64,000 nucleotides of DNA from Bacteroides faecalis (lineage in GTDB: Bacteria; Bacteroidota; Bacteroidia; Bacteroidales; Bacteroidaceae). The notes under the pieces are model-generated. The model was not told the DNA's origin, made no database searches, and saw only the letters and a program-made list of their open reading frames with translations. Shown here in pieces: positions 7,143 through 16,549 of the stretch; position 1 is the stretch's first letter; each line of letters begins with the position of its first letter. Position numbers and translations under genes: made by a program. Location of the stretch: NCBI RefSeq assembly GCF_003865075.1, contig NZ_BHWB01000002.1, forward strand, positions 1 to 64,000, written 5' to 3'.

Positions 7143-7322
7143 ATGGAAGCAGAAAGCCAGCATGCTGTTTGGCTTTCTTGCATTAACGGAAATGTGCCTC
7201 AGAAGATGGACGGGAACAGGCAAAGGGCAAACGCCCGAACTTTTATCTATCAATTGCGTAACTGCATGAAAATCATCAATATGATTAAACATGCAGGAAT
7301 AGAAGGTGTGTGTAAAATCTAA
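7143..7322 (+). CDS. Short leader ORF between the promoter switch and upxY
   Basis: 59 residues (MEAESQHAVWLSCINGN ... RNCMKIINMIKHAGIEGVCKI). The ATG lies 5 bp after the right repeat of invertible element 2, and the stop is 6 bp before the upxY ATG. No family recognised; the C-terminal half is helix-forming with basic residues. An 8-bp inverted repeat (AGAAAGCC/GGCTTTCT, about 7155-7183) lies in its first third. It may be a real small protein or a translated leader coupled to upxY. Confidence 0.5.
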   Translation: MEAESQHAVWLSCINGNVPQKMDGNRQRANARTFIYQLRNCMKIINMIKHAGIEGVCKI

Positions 7323-7328
7323 GTTTAT

Positions 7329-7874
7329 ATGTCACATATTCTGCCGGAAGAACAAATGCAATGGTTCGTCATGCGTGATTTGAAACGCGCCAATGCCAAA
7401 CTGCCTGCCTATAAATTGCTGAGTGATAAAAATTTTGAGGTATTTGTCCCTATGAAATGGCAGTTGGTGAACAAGAAAGGCGTAAAAGAGAGAAGGGAAA
7501 TACCGGCCATTCCAGATTTGCTGTTCGTACATTCCACTAGGAAAGATCTTGACCCGGTCGTGGCCAAAACAGGGACTTTACAATACCGTTTCCTGCGTAA
7601 TTGCAACCGTGCTCCGATGACGGTCAGAAATAATGAAATGGAACGCTTTATGTTCGCCGTTAACACATCTGATTCTCCCAAGTATTATTTGCCTGATGAA
7701 ATCACCCCTGGAATGTATGGTCGCAAAATACGCATAGTGGGCGGTCCCCTCAATGGTTATGAAGGGAGTTTGATTACATCACGAGGATCTAAAACAAAGC
7801 GTATTCTGATAGAGTTGCAGGATTTTTTCGCTGTAAGTGTGGAAGTTACTTCTGAGTATATTCAATTTGTCTGA
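7329..7874 (+). CDS. upxY: UpxY-family transcription antiterminator (NusG-like)
   Basis: 181 residues, the normal length for UpxY. N-terminal NusG-like fold (MQWFVMRDLKRANAK, then FEVFVPMKW and IPAIPDLLFVHSTRKDL), and a C-terminal KOW-like part (VRIVGGPLNGYEGSL-type, here KIRIVGGPLNGYEGSLI, about residues 136-152). In Bacteroides, UpxY proteins are the first products of capsule operons and allow RNA polymerase to pass early termination sites in their own locus. As the first full-size gene after the invertible promoters, its expression should set that of the whole locus. No upxZ gene is recognised next to it. Confidence 0.9.
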   Translation: MSHILPEEQMQWFVMRDLKRANAKLPAYKLLSDKNFEVFVPMKWQLVNKKGVKERREIPAIPDLLFVHSTRKDLDPVVAKTGTLQYRFLRNCNRAPMTVRNNEMERFMFAVNTSDSPKYYLPDEITPGMYGRKIRIVGGPLNGYEGSLITSRGSKTKRILIELQDFFAVSVEVTSEYIQFV

Positions 7875-7884
7875 TACGATATTT

Positions 7885-9030
7885 ATGACTGTTATTTCAA
7901 ATGTGATGGGCGATCCCAATATCTTTTGGGGTATCAATTCCTTATTTGTATTCGCATTGAGCGTATTTTGTGCCGGCGTCTTGATTCCGCAAATCTTGTT
8001 GATATCATTTCGCAAGCGTCTGTTTGATGTGCCTGATGAACGGAAGATCCATCAGGGGGTAGTACCCCGTTTAGGAGGAATAGCCTTCAAACCGGTTGTC
8101 TTTTTCTCGGTGGCACTTGCTTTGGGGATCAGCATGTTGTTGGGGGACAGTCAATTTCTTGGTAAAATCGGGAATGAAAGCCGCCCATTGGCATTCGGCT
8201 TCTGCACCATCATGATGCTTTATCTGGTCGGGATGGCTGATGACCTGATTGGCATACGATACCGTGCCAAGTTCGCCATACAGATCATTTGTGGATTACT
8301 GGTCATTGCAGGTGGGCTGTGGATCAATGACCTGCACGGTTTGCTGTTTATTCACGCCCTTCCTGAATGGATTGGATATCCACTTACCTTATTCGCCGTA
8401 GTATTTATTATCAATGCTATCAATCTGATAGACGGGATAGACGGATTGGCTTCCGGGCTATGTGGAGTGGCTATGCTTTTTTATGGATTGGTGTTTTTTA
8501 TGACAGGCGAATACATTTATGCCTTGCTCGCTTTTGCGACACTTGGAGTGCTCGTCCCCTTTTTCTATTATAACGTATTTGGAGACCCTGCCAAAAAGAA
8601 CAAAATATTCATGGGGGATACCGGCAGCTTGACAATAGGCATGATGATTTGCATTTTAAGTCTGAAGCTGCTCAACAGTTTTCCGGTAAATTCCTCTATG
8701 CAACAGCCTAATGCTTTCTTTTTGGCCTATTCACCGCTTATCATTCCCTGTTTTGATGTGGTACGGGTTTATTTGCACCGTGTGCGAAACGGAAAGAATC
8801 CCTTTTTGCCTGATAAGAACCATATCCATCACAAAATGCTTGCCATAGGCATGAAACAGTATACGGCAATGATTGCTATTGTTCTCGTATCTGTATGTTT
8901 TACACTGTGTAACATCCTGCTTTCACGTTATGTGGATGTAACCTTGCTTTTTATGCTGGACATCATCATATGGACTTTGGGTAATCTATGGCTGACCCGT
9001 AGAATCCATATGACTCATTCGAAACTATAG
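7885..9030 (+). CDS. WecA/MraY-family undecaprenyl-phosphate sugar-phosphate transferase
   Basis: 381 residues from the ATG at 7885, 11 bp after upxY; the longer frame overlaps upxY. About ten membrane segments. Family motifs are clear: GGIAF, VGMADDLIG (the DD pair on the cytoplasmic side), NAINLIDGIDGLA, KIFMGDTGSL and the histidine motif KNHIHH. It should transfer a UDP-HexNAc 1-phosphate (GlcNAc-like in WecA) onto undecaprenyl phosphate, starting assembly of the capsule repeat unit at the inner face of the cytoplasmic membrane. The exact sugar cannot be told from sequence. Confidence 0.9.
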   Translation: MTVISNVMGDPNIFWGINSLFVFALSVFCAGVLIPQILLISFRKRLFDVPDERKIHQGVVPRLGGIAFKPVVFFSVALALGISMLLGDSQFLGKIGNESRPLAFGFCTIMMLYLVGMADDLIGIRYRAKFAIQIICGLLVIAGGLWINDLHGLLFIHALPEWIGYPLTLFAVVFIINAINLIDGIDGLASGLCGVAMLFYGLVFFMTGEYIYALLAFATLGVLVPFFYYNVFGDPAKKNKIFMGDTGSLTIGMMICILSLKLLNSFPVNSSMQQPNAFFLAYSPLIIPCFDVVRVYLHRVRNGKNPFLPDKNHIHHKMLAIGMKQYTAMIAIVLVSVCFTLCNILLSRYVDVTLLFMLDIIIWTLGNLWLTRRIHMTHSKL

Positions 9031-9042
9031 TTTTATATCAAT

Positions 9043-9840
9043 ATGAATTTTTTCAAAAAATTAGTCGGAGCTGCATTTATCCTGTTTTTAGGAGCTTGCT
9101 CAACACCAAAAGAAGTTACTTATTTTCAAGATTTACATCCGGGTGAAAGTGAACTGGCACTTACAGCCCCGATAGAGATTAGGATTCAACCGAAGGACAA
9201 ATTGTCTATTCTGGTCAACAGTCAGGATTTGCGCCTGACCAACCTGTTTAACTTGCCGATTGTTTCTCAACAAATCGGCATGGAGGGCTCTTCCGGTTCT
9301 AATCGTGGTGTGTCCGGTTATACGGTAGATTCCAAAGGGAACATTGACTTTCCCGTGTTGGGAGAAATCCACATAGCCGGTATGACCCGTGAAGAGGTGG
9401 CTGCCTACATTAAGAAAGAGCTACAGACTCATGATTTGATTAAGGATCCCGTTGTTACGGTGGAATATATGAATCTCAGCATCGCCGTAATGGGTGAAGT
9501 GAACAATCCCGGCCGTTTTAATATCGATAAGGATAACCTTACAATCCTGGATGCCTTGAGCCAGGCGGGAGACCTCACCATTTACGGAAAGCGGGAAAAG
9601 GTACTGGTGCTGCGTCAAGAAGAAGGAAAACAGCGGGTGTATGGAGTCAATCTTTGCTCGGCTGAGCATCTTTACACTTCGCCTGTTTATTATCTGCAAC
9701 AGAATGATGTGGTATATGTGGAGCCTAATGCCACCAAAGCCCGCCAGTCTACCGTAAACGGGAACAATGTGCGCAGCACCTCTTTCTGGATTTCCCTGGC
9801 TTCTTTATTGACCTCCATCGCTGTACTTATCGTTAAATAA
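9043..9840 (+). CDS. Wza-type polysaccharide export outer-membrane lipoprotein
   Basis: 265 residues with a lipoprotein signal peptide (lipobox LGAC, Cys about residue 19), a poly_export domain (IRIQPKDKLSI to about residue 120), an SLBB domain (VAVMGEVNNPGRF, about 148-215) and one C-terminal hydrophobic segment (ISLASLLTSIAVLIV). OPX proteins of this kind form the outer-membrane part of the capsule exporter with the Wzc-like protein encoded 8 bp downstream. Short relative to E. coli Wza, as usual in Bacteroidetes. Confidence 0.92.
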   Translation: MNFFKKLVGAAFILFLGACSTPKEVTYFQDLHPGESELALTAPIEIRIQPKDKLSILVNSQDLRLTNLFNLPIVSQQIGMEGSSGSNRGVSGYTVDSKGNIDFPVLGEIHIAGMTREEVAAYIKKELQTHDLIKDPVVTVEYMNLSIAVMGEVNNPGRFNIDKDNLTILDALSQAGDLTIYGKREKVLVLRQEEGKQRVYGVNLCSAEHLYTSPVYYLQQNDVVYVEPNATKARQSTVNGNNVRSTSFWISLASLLTSIAVLIVK

Positions 9841-9848
9841 AAAGAGAA

Positions 9849-12245
9849 ATGGCTACTATTCAGAATAAATCAACGGTGCAAAATATGCAGGATTTCATTA
9901 CCATACAGGATTTGTTTTACCTCTGTCTCAACAAATGGCATTGGTTTGTCATTTCATTGGTCTTATGTTTGGGGGGTGCGACCTTTTATCTGTTGAGAAC
10001 CCCATCGGTATATGTCAGGACTGCCTCCATCTTGATTAAGGACGATTCCAAAGGAAAATCTTCTTCAGCGGATATGGAGTCTTTCTCCGATCTGGGTCTG
10101 TTTACGACCAACACCAATGTCTATAACGAGATGGGAACTTTGAAGTCTCCCGACATCATGCGTGAAGTGGTGTCGCGGTTGCATTTGGAAATGAATTATC
10201 AGACAGACGGACGTTTCCATAAACAGACTGTATATGGAAACCAGCTTCCTGTCCATGTGGTGATTCCAAACCTTTCCGAGAATGAGTCCGCCACTTTCGA
10301 ACTTTATCTGGCAAAGGATGGTGCAGTAGAATTATCCTCTTTTACACGGAATGGAACAGAAATAGAAAATGATGATATTGTGAAAGGTAGTTTGAATGAC
10401 AGCATCCAAAGTCCCTTAGGCCCTATTGTCGTTATTCCATCGGCCGCTTATTCAGGCAAAACAGAAAGTACCATTTATGTAACCCGCCAGTCTTTGTCTG
10501 CGGCATCAGCAGGCTGTTCTGCTAACTTGACGATATCCCAGAACGATGAAAAATCCAATATCATCACGCTGTCTTTCCAGGATGTGTCCACCCAACGGGC
10601 GGAAGATGTGCTCAATACCCTTATATCCGTTTACAATGAAAACTGGGTAAGGGACAAGAATCAGATAGCGGTCAGTACCTCCATGTTCATCAATGAGCGT
10701 TTAGGGGTGATTGAGGGGGAACTTGGCAATGTTGATGATGATATATCTTCTTTCAAAAGTGAGCATTTGCTGCCGGATGTACAGGCAGCGGCAAGTATGT
10801 ATATGACTCAGGCCAATGAAGCCAATACTGCAATTCGTGAATTGAACAACCAGGCTTATATGGCCCGATATATCAAGAATTATTTGACCGATGAAAATAA
10901 CAAATATCAATTGCTCCCTGCCAATTCCGGCATTGAAAATGCGAGCCTTTCCACACAGCTGAATGAATATAATACTAAATTGTTGGAACGTAACAGCCTT
11001 GTGTCTCACAGTAGTGTCAAGAACCCATTGGTCAGGGAAATGGACAAATCGCTGGACGACATGCGAAGTGCTTTGATCACTTCCATTGACAACCAGATGG
11101 TAGCTTTGCGTGCACAAATCAGAAGTTTGGAAGCCATTGGAGGGCAGGCAACCTCGCAGATTGCCTCCAACCCGAAGCAGTCCAAATACCTGCTTAGCGT
11201 GGAACGCCAGCAAAAGGTGAAAGAGTCACTTTACCTGTATCTGTTGCAGAAACGTGAAGAAAATGAACTTTCTCAGGCATTTACAGCCTACAACACCCGT
11301 ATCATCGCAAAACCCGGAGGAAGCATGATACCTACCGCTCCCGTAAAGAAGAACATTCTCTTGGTAGCTTTTGCCTTGGGTATATTGATACCCGTAATCA
11401 TTGTGTTCATGCGTGAAAATATGAATACCCGTATCCGTGGAAGAAAAGACCTGGAGGGCTTGAGCATTCCTTTTATCGGGGAGATTCCTTTGGCTATCCG
11501 TGGCAAGAAAAAAGTAAAATCACATGAAGCGCATACCATTGTGGTTAAAGAAGGAAACCGTGACATCATGAATGAGGCTTTTCGTGTCTTGCGTACCAAT
11601 CTGGAGTTCATGATTGGCAAAGACCAATCCTCTAATGTGATTGTAGTCACCTCGTTCAATCCGGGCAGTGGAAAATCGTTCTTGACCATGAACATAGCCA
11701 TGAGTCTTGCCATCAAAAATAAAAAAGTATTGGTTATCGACGGCGACTTTCGCCATGCTTCTGCCTCTGCCTATTTCCATTCACCCAAAATTGGTTTGAG
11801 CAATTATTTAGGAGGACAAGTGGATCGGATTTCTGACATTATTATCACGGATGAGAAACATGCTTCATTCAGTTTCATTCCCGTAGGTACCATCCCTCCC
11901 AATCCGACCGAACTGTTGTTTGATGACCGGTTACGGGAAGCAATCGATACCTTAAAGCAACAATATGATATTGTATTGATTGACTGTCCGCCGGTTGAAC
12001 TGGTAGCCGATACGCAAATCATAGAGAAATTGGCCGACCGTACGATTTTTGTGGTACGTGCAGGCCTGTTGGAGCGCAGCATGCTTCCGGAGTTGGAAAA
12101 CATCTACCGAGAAAAGAAGTACAAGAACATGTCTGTAATCCTCAATGGAACGGAAGGGTCTGGCGGACGTTACGGTTATCGTTACGGCTATCAGTATGGT
12201 TACGGAAGCGGTTCTTATTATGGAAACAATGGCAGATCCAAGTAG
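9849..12245 (+). CDS. Wzc-like capsule chain-length determinant and tyrosine autokinase
   Basis: 798 residues. Wzz domain with TM1 (about 33-50), a long periplasmic coiled-coil region, TM2 (about 503-523, ILLVAFALGILIPVIIVF), then a BY-kinase domain: Walker A NPGSGKS (about 606), Walker A' VLVIDGDFRHA, Walker B IVLIDCPPVE. The C-terminus is a tyrosine-rich tail (RYGYRYGYQYGYGSGSYYG), the autophosphorylation cluster. It controls polymer length and export with the Wza-like protein. The PHP phosphatase 2 bp downstream is its probable antagonist. Confidence 0.93.
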   Translation: MATIQNKSTVQNMQDFITIQDLFYLCLNKWHWFVISLVLCLGGATFYLLRTPSVYVRTASILIKDDSKGKSSSADMESFSDLGLFTTNTNVYNEMGTLKSPDIMREVVSRLHLEMNYQTDGRFHKQTVYGNQLPVHVVIPNLSENESATFELYLAKDGAVELSSFTRNGTEIENDDIVKGSLNDSIQSPLGPIVVIPSAAYSGKTESTIYVTRQSLSAASAGCSANLTISQNDEKSNIITLSFQDVSTQRAEDVLNTLISVYNENWVRDKNQIAVSTSMFINERLGVIEGELGNVDDDISSFKSEHLLPDVQAAASMYMTQANEANTAIRELNNQAYMARYIKNYLTDENNKYQLLPANSGIENASLSTQLNEYNTKLLERNSLVSHSSVKNPLVREMDKSLDDMRSALITSIDNQMVALRAQIRSLEAIGGQATSQIASNPKQSKYLLSVERQQKVKESLYLYLLQKREENELSQAFTAYNTRIIAKPGGSMIPTAPVKKNILLVAFALGILIPVIIVFMRENMNTRIRGRKDLEGLSIPFIGEIPLAIRGKKKVKSHEAHTIVVKEGNRDIMNEAFRVLRTNLEFMIGKDQSSNVIVVTSFNPGSGKSFLTMNIAMSLAIKNKKVLVIDGDFRHASASAYFHSPKIGLSNYLGGQVDRISDIIITDEKHASFSFIPVGTIPPNPTELLFDDRLREAIDTLKQQYDIVLIDCPPVELVADTQIIEKLADRTIFVVRAGLLERSMLPELENIYREKKYKNMSVILNGTEGSGGRYGYRYGYQYGYGSGSYYGNNGRSK

Positions 12246-12247
12246 TC

Positions 12248-12964
12248 ATGTGGCTGTTTCATAAAACAACAATCCTTTCTCGAAGTGGCATATTCAAAGG
12301 TCTGGTGGATTGCCATAGTCACCTGCTTCCCGGAGTAGACGACGGTGTACAATCTATGGAAGAGTCTCTGCAAATTCTACGGGAGATGGAACAACAAGAG
12401 GTTCGCAGGCTATGGCTTACACCTCATGTTATGGAAGATATACCAAATGAGACCTCTCAACTGCAACAGAAGTTCCAAGAACTGCGTCATCGTTATCGTG
12501 GGATGCTAGAGCTAAGGCTGGCTGCGGAATATATGCTCGACAATCTTTTTGAAGAGCGATTGGAAAAAGAGGACTTACTCCCTTTGGAAGAAGGAAAATG
12601 CTTTTTGTTGGTGGAGACCTCCTACTTCAACCCTCCGATGGATCTGTTGTCCGTTCTGCAACGCATCCAAAAGAAAGGTTATTATCCTTTGCTCGCACAT
12701 CCGGAACGATACGAATATATGCAGAAAGAAGACTATAAGGTTTTGAAAGAGGGACATGTTTTGTTTCAGTTGAATCTGCCATCGCTGGCGGGCATGTACG
12801 GAAAGCGTGTGCAGGGAAAAGCTGAATGGATATTGAGAAATGGAATGTACGACAGGATGGGATGCGACACACATTCTTGTCATCGTTATCAGCAAATGCT
12901 TTTATCCCCAATAAAACATAACCAGACAAAGCTATTGGATGAGTTGAATACTAATATACTATAA
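12248..12964 (+). CDS. PHP-family tyrosine-protein phosphatase (CpsB/YwqE-like)
   Basis: 238 residues. Metal-binding motifs of the PHP fold: VDCHSHLLPGVDDG (residues about 20-33), the helix ..TPHVMEDI.., ETSYFNPP and LAHPERYEY, ending with MGCDTHS. No signal peptide. Members dephosphorylate the tyrosine tail of Wzc-like kinases with Mn2+ or Fe2+ and so reset the polymerisation cycle. The pairing with the kinase gene (2-bp gap) supports this. Confidence 0.9.
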   Translation: MWLFHKTTILSRSGIFKGLVDCHSHLLPGVDDGVQSMEESLQILREMEQQEVRRLWLTPHVMEDIPNETSQLQQKFQELRHRYRGMLELRLAAEYMLDNLFEERLEKEDLLPLEEGKCFLLVETSYFNPPMDLLSVLQRIQKKGYYPLLAHPERYEYMQKEDYKVLKEGHVLFQLNLPSLAGMYGKRVQGKAEWILRNGMYDRMGCDTHSCHRYQQMLLSPIKHNQTKLLDELNTNIL

Positions 12965-12967
12965 TTT

Positions 12968-13873
12968 ATGAAAGGAATTGTACTGGCAGGCGGAAGTGGA
13001 ACTCGCTTGTATCCTATTACCAAAGGAGTGAGTAAGCAGTTACTCCCTATTTTCGACAAACCCATGGTTTATTATCCGATATCAGTACTCATGTTGGCAG
13101 GTATTCGGGATATCCTGATTATATCGACACCCAATGATTTACCCGGTTTCAAGAGGCTTCTCGGCGATGGTTCGGACTATGGCGTTCGTTTCGAGTATGC
13201 GGAACAACCCTCGCCGGATGGTTTGGCACAGGCATTTATCATTGGAGAAAAGTTTGTCGGGAACGATTCTGTATGCCTTGTATTGGGAGACAATATCTTT
13301 CACGGCAGCGGTTTTACCGCCATGCTGCAAGATGCAGTCCGCACGGCGGAGGAAGAGAGAAAGGCCACCATATTCGGTTATTGGGTGAGTGACCCGGAAC
13401 GCTATGGCGTGGCGGAATTTGATGAAGAAGGAAATTGCCTGTCCATCGAAGAAAAACCGGAAAAACCAAAATCCAACTATGCTGTTGTCGGATTGTATTT
13501 TTACCCAAACAAAGTAGTGGATGTCGCCAAACATATCAAGCCCTCTTCGCGTGGCGAATTGGAGATTACTACTGTAAACCAGCGTTTTTTGGACGACAAA
13601 GAACTGAAAGTCCAGACATTGGGACGGGGATTCGCCTGGCTGGATACCGGTACGCACGATTCCTTGTCAGAGGCATCGACTTATATTGAGGTGATAGAGA
13701 AACGACAAGGGCTGAAAGTCGCTTGTCTGGAGGGAATCGCATACCGTAAAGGATGGATTGACTGCAAGAAAATGCGCCAGTTGGCACAACCGATGCTAAA
13801 AAATCCATACGGGCAGTACCTGTTAAAGGTCATAGATGAAGTAGAGAGAACCGGAAAGAAGAATTTGGATTGA
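12968..13873 (+). CDS. rfbA: Glucose-1-phosphate thymidylyltransferase
   Basis: 301 residues, standard length. The nucleotide-binding signature [20 protein letters not shown] is at the N-terminus, with [10 protein letters not shown] and the typical [10 protein letters not shown] near the C-terminus. Makes dTDP-glucose from dTTP and glucose 1-phosphate, the first step to dTDP-L-rhamnose. First of four consecutive rfb genes in order A-C-D-B; its stop is 1 bp before rfbC. Confidence 0.96.
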   Translation: MKGIVLAGGSGTRLYPITKGVSKQLLPIFDKPMVYYPISVLMLAGIRDILIISTPNDLPGFKRLLGDGSDYGVRFEYAEQPSPDGLAQAFIIGEKFVGNDSVCLVLGDNIFHGSGFTAMLQDAVRTAEEERKATIFGYWVSDPERYGVAEFDEEGNCLSIEEKPEKPKSNYAVVGLYFYPNKVVDVAKHIKPSSRGELEITTVNQRFLDDKELKVQTLGRGFAWLDTGTHDSLSEASTYIEVIEKRQGLKVACLEGIAYRKGWIDCKKMRQLAQPMLKNPYGQYLLKVIDEVERTGKKNLD

Positions 13874-13874
13874 T

Positions 13875-14456
13875 ATGGAAGTAATAAAAACAAATATAGA
13901 GGGAGTGGTCATCATCGAACCCAAGGTGTTCAATGATGCCAGAGGCTATTTCTTTGAAAGTTTCTCACAACGGGAGTTTGAAAAGAAAGTCAGGAAAATC
14001 AATTTCGTGCAGGATAATGAGAGCATGTCTTCGTATGGTGTGATGCGCGGCTTACACTTCCAGCGACCACCGTTTACACAAAGCAAATTAGTGCGCTGCG
14101 TGAAAGGTTGTGTGCTTGATGTAGCCGTAGATATTCGCAAGGGTAGTCCCACTTACGGTCAGCATGTGGCTGTGGAACTGAGCGAAGACAATCATCGTCA
14201 GTTCTTTGTGCCGAGAGGATTTGCCCACGGTTTTGCGGTATTGAGCGAAACGGCAATATTCCAGTATAAATGCGATAACTTTTATGCTCCCGAAGCGGAC
14301 GGTGGCATCAGCATCAAGGATTCAAGCCTCGGTATTGACTGGCAAATTCCAACCGAAAGTGCCATTCTTTCAGATAAAGACATAAAGCATCTCTGTCTGA
14401 AAGACTTTGACTCACCTTTTGATTATCATGTAAATTTATATCCGGAGTTTGAGTGA
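13875..14456 (+). CDS. rfbC: dTDP-4-dehydrorhamnose 3,5-epimerase
   Basis: 193 residues, a cupin fold. MRGLHFQ with the catalytic His (about residue 60), VRCVKGCVLDVAVDIRKGSPTYGQ, and FVPRGFAHGFAVLS are the diagnostic motifs. Epimerises the 4-keto-6-deoxy sugar at C3 and C5 in the third step from glucose 1-phosphate (after RfbA and RfbB). Its TGA is followed by one base and the rfbD ATG. Confidence 0.96.
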   Translation: MEVIKTNIEGVVIIEPKVFNDARGYFFESFSQREFEKKVRKINFVQDNESMSSYGVMRGLHFQRPPFTQSKLVRCVKGCVLDVAVDIRKGSPTYGQHVAVELSEDNHRQFFVPRGFAHGFAVLSETAIFQYKCDNFYAPEADGGISIKDSSLGIDWQIPTESAILSDKDIKHLCLKDFDSPFDYHVNLYPEFE

Positions 14457-14457
14457 G

Positions 14458-15369
14458 ATGAATATATTAGTGACAGGGGCCAACGGACAGTTGGGCAACG
14501 AAATGCGGATCATAGCTGAACACAGCCAAGACTGCTATACATTTACGGATGTGAATGAGGTGGAAGGAGTAGAAACTGCCTATTTGGATATTACTGATTT
14601 GAACGCAGTGAAATCGATGGTGGCAGAACAGCGCATAGATGCAATCGTAAACTGTGCCGCTTATACCAATGTGGATGCAGCCGAAAGCAACGAGGCTCTG
14701 GCAGAGAAACTAAATGCCGAAGCTCCCGAAAATCTGGCTACCGCCATGAAAGAAGTCAACGGCTTGCTGGTGCAGATTTCTACTGACTATGTGTTCGGTA
14801 AAGAGCCGTATAATGTCCCCTGCAAGGAAGACCAGCAAGGTACTCCGACAGGAGTCTATGGCTTAACCAAGTTGCATGGCGAGCAGAAGATCATCTCTAC
14901 CGGCTGCAAACATGTGATTATCCGGACCGCTTGGCTGTACAGCGAGTTCGGCAAGAATTTCTGTAAAACCATGATGAGCCTTACCGCTACCAAACCGCAG
15001 CTGAAAGTAGTGTTCGACCAATGCGGTACACCGACATACGCTCTTGACTTGGCAAAAGCCATTGAAGCTGTGTTGAAAGATTATGCGGCAGTAAGAGCCA
15101 ACTATCCTTATGCAAAGACAGGAGTTTACCATTATTCCAACGAAGGCGTTTGCTCATGGTACGATTTCACCAAGATGATTGCCGAATACAACGCTACAAC
15201 GGCTTGCGATGTGCAACCGTGCCACAGCAACGAGTTCCCAAGTCCTGTCACACGCCCTTCCTATTCGGTACTCGACAAGACTAAAATCAAAGAGACATTC
15301 GGTATCCGCATTCCCTATTGGACGGAGTCGCTAAAACAGTGTATCGCTAACCTGAAAAACGAAAAATAA
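14458..15369 (+). CDS. rfbD: dTDP-4-dehydrorhamnose reductase
   Basis: 303 residues from the ATG at 14458, one base after the rfbC stop. A TTG start 9 bp earlier is possible but less likely. Rossmann glycine motif GANGQLGN, ISTDYVFG, and the YGLTK catalytic Tyr/Lys pair of the SDR superfamily. Reduces the 4-keto group with NAD(P)H to give dTDP-L-rhamnose, the donor for the capsule rhamnosyltransferases. Confidence 0.95.
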   Translation: MNILVTGANGQLGNEMRIIAEHSQDCYTFTDVNEVEGVETAYLDITDLNAVKSMVAEQRIDAIVNCAAYTNVDAAESNEALAEKLNAEAPENLATAMKEVNGLLVQISTDYVFGKEPYNVPCKEDQQGTPTGVYGLTKLHGEQKIISTGCKHVIIRTAWLYSEFGKNFCKTMMSLTATKPQLKVVFDQCGTPTYALDLAKAIEAVLKDYAAVRANYPYAKTGVYHYSNEGVCSWYDFTKMIAEYNATTACDVQPCHSNEFPSPVTRPSYSVLDKTKIKETFGIRIPYWTESLKQCIANLKNEK

Positions 15370-15370
15370 T

Positions 15371-16510
15371 ATGGCAAAAAGAAATATAGTAATCACCGGC
15401 GGAGCTGGATTCATCGGATCACACGTTGTACGTTTGTTCGTTAACAAGTACCCGGAGTATAATATCATTAATTTGGATAAGCTGACGTACGCCGGAAACT
15501 TGACAAACCTGAAAGACATTGAGTGCAAGCCCAATTACAAGTTCGTAAGAATGGATATTTGCGACTTTGAGTCGTTCTATAAATTGATGCAGGATGAACA
15601 CATTGACGGCATTATCCATTTGGCAGCAGAAAGCCATGTGGATAGAAGCATTAAAGACCCGTTTACATTTGCCCGTACCAACGTGATGGGGACACTTTCT
15701 TTGCTGCAAGCCGCCAAACTCTATTGGGAATCCCTACCTGAAAAGTATGAGGGCAAGCGGTTCTATCATATTTCCACGGATGAAGTATATGGTGCATTGA
15801 CAATGAACCATCCCGAAGGCATCAAGCCTCCGTTTGCAACGACAGCCTCTTCTGCCGAACATCACTTGGCATACGGCGATGATTTCTTCTATGAAACTAC
15901 GAAGTACAATCCACACAGCCCGTATTCAGCCAGTAAGGCAAGCAGCGACCATTTTGTCCGTGCTTACCACGACACATACGGTATGCCGACCATTGTAACC
16001 AATTGTTCCAATAACTACGGACCGTATCAGTTTCCTGAAAAGCTGATACCGCTTTTCATCAACAACATCCGTCACCGCAAGCCGCTTCCGGTTTATGGCA
16101 AGGGGGAAAACGTGCGTGACTGGCTTTTCGTAGAAGACCACGCACACGCTATCGATCTTATCTTCCACAAGGGGAATGTAGCGGAAACCTACAATATCGG
16201 CGGTTTCAACGAGTGGAAGAACATTGATATCATCAAAGTCGTTATCAAGACTGTTGACCGCTTGCTGGGACGTAAGGAAGGAGAAGATTTGAATTTGATT
16301 ACCTACGTTACCGACCGTCTGGGACACGATGCCCGTTATGCTATCGACTCCACCAAACTCCAAAAAGAATTAGGCTGGGAACCGAGCCTGCAATTTGAGG
16401 AAGGCATCGAAAAGACTGTCCGCTGGTACTTAGACAACCAAGATTGGATGGACAACATCACCTCCGGCGACTACGAAAAGTACTATGAGGAGATGTATAA
16501 GGGAAGATAA
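15371..16510 (+). CDS. rfbB: dTDP-glucose 4,6-dehydratase
   Basis: 379 residues, typical for the Bacteroides form. GGAGFIGSHV binds NAD; ISTDEVYG, YSASKASSDH (catalytic YxxxK) and NNYGPYQFPEKLIP are family hallmarks. Forms dTDP-4-keto-6-deoxyglucose. Last gene of the rfb group; 39 bp then separate it from the flippase gene. Confidence 0.96.
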   Translation: MAKRNIVITGGAGFIGSHVVRLFVNKYPEYNIINLDKLTYAGNLTNLKDIECKPNYKFVRMDICDFESFYKLMQDEHIDGIIHLAAESHVDRSIKDPFTFARTNVMGTLSLLQAAKLYWESLPEKYEGKRFYHISTDEVYGALTMNHPEGIKPPFATTASSAEHHLAYGDDFFYETTKYNPHSPYSASKASSDHFVRAYHDTYGMPTIVTNCSNNYGPYQFPEKLIPLFINNIRHRKPLPVYGKGENVRDWLFVEDHAHAIDLIFHKGNVAETYNIGGFNEWKNIDIIKVVIKTVDRLLGRKEGEDLNLITYVTDRLGHDARYAIDSTKLQKELGWEPSLQFEEGIEKTVRWYLDNQDWMDNITSGDYEKYYEEMYKGR

Positions 16511-16549
16511 AGCCGGTTGTCACAGCTCGAATTAACATAATTCAAATAT

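Noticed and set aside
14449..14457. Upstream TTG start for rfbD
   Set aside because: The ATG at 14458, one base after the rfbC stop, gives the standard N-terminus directly before the GANGQLG motif.
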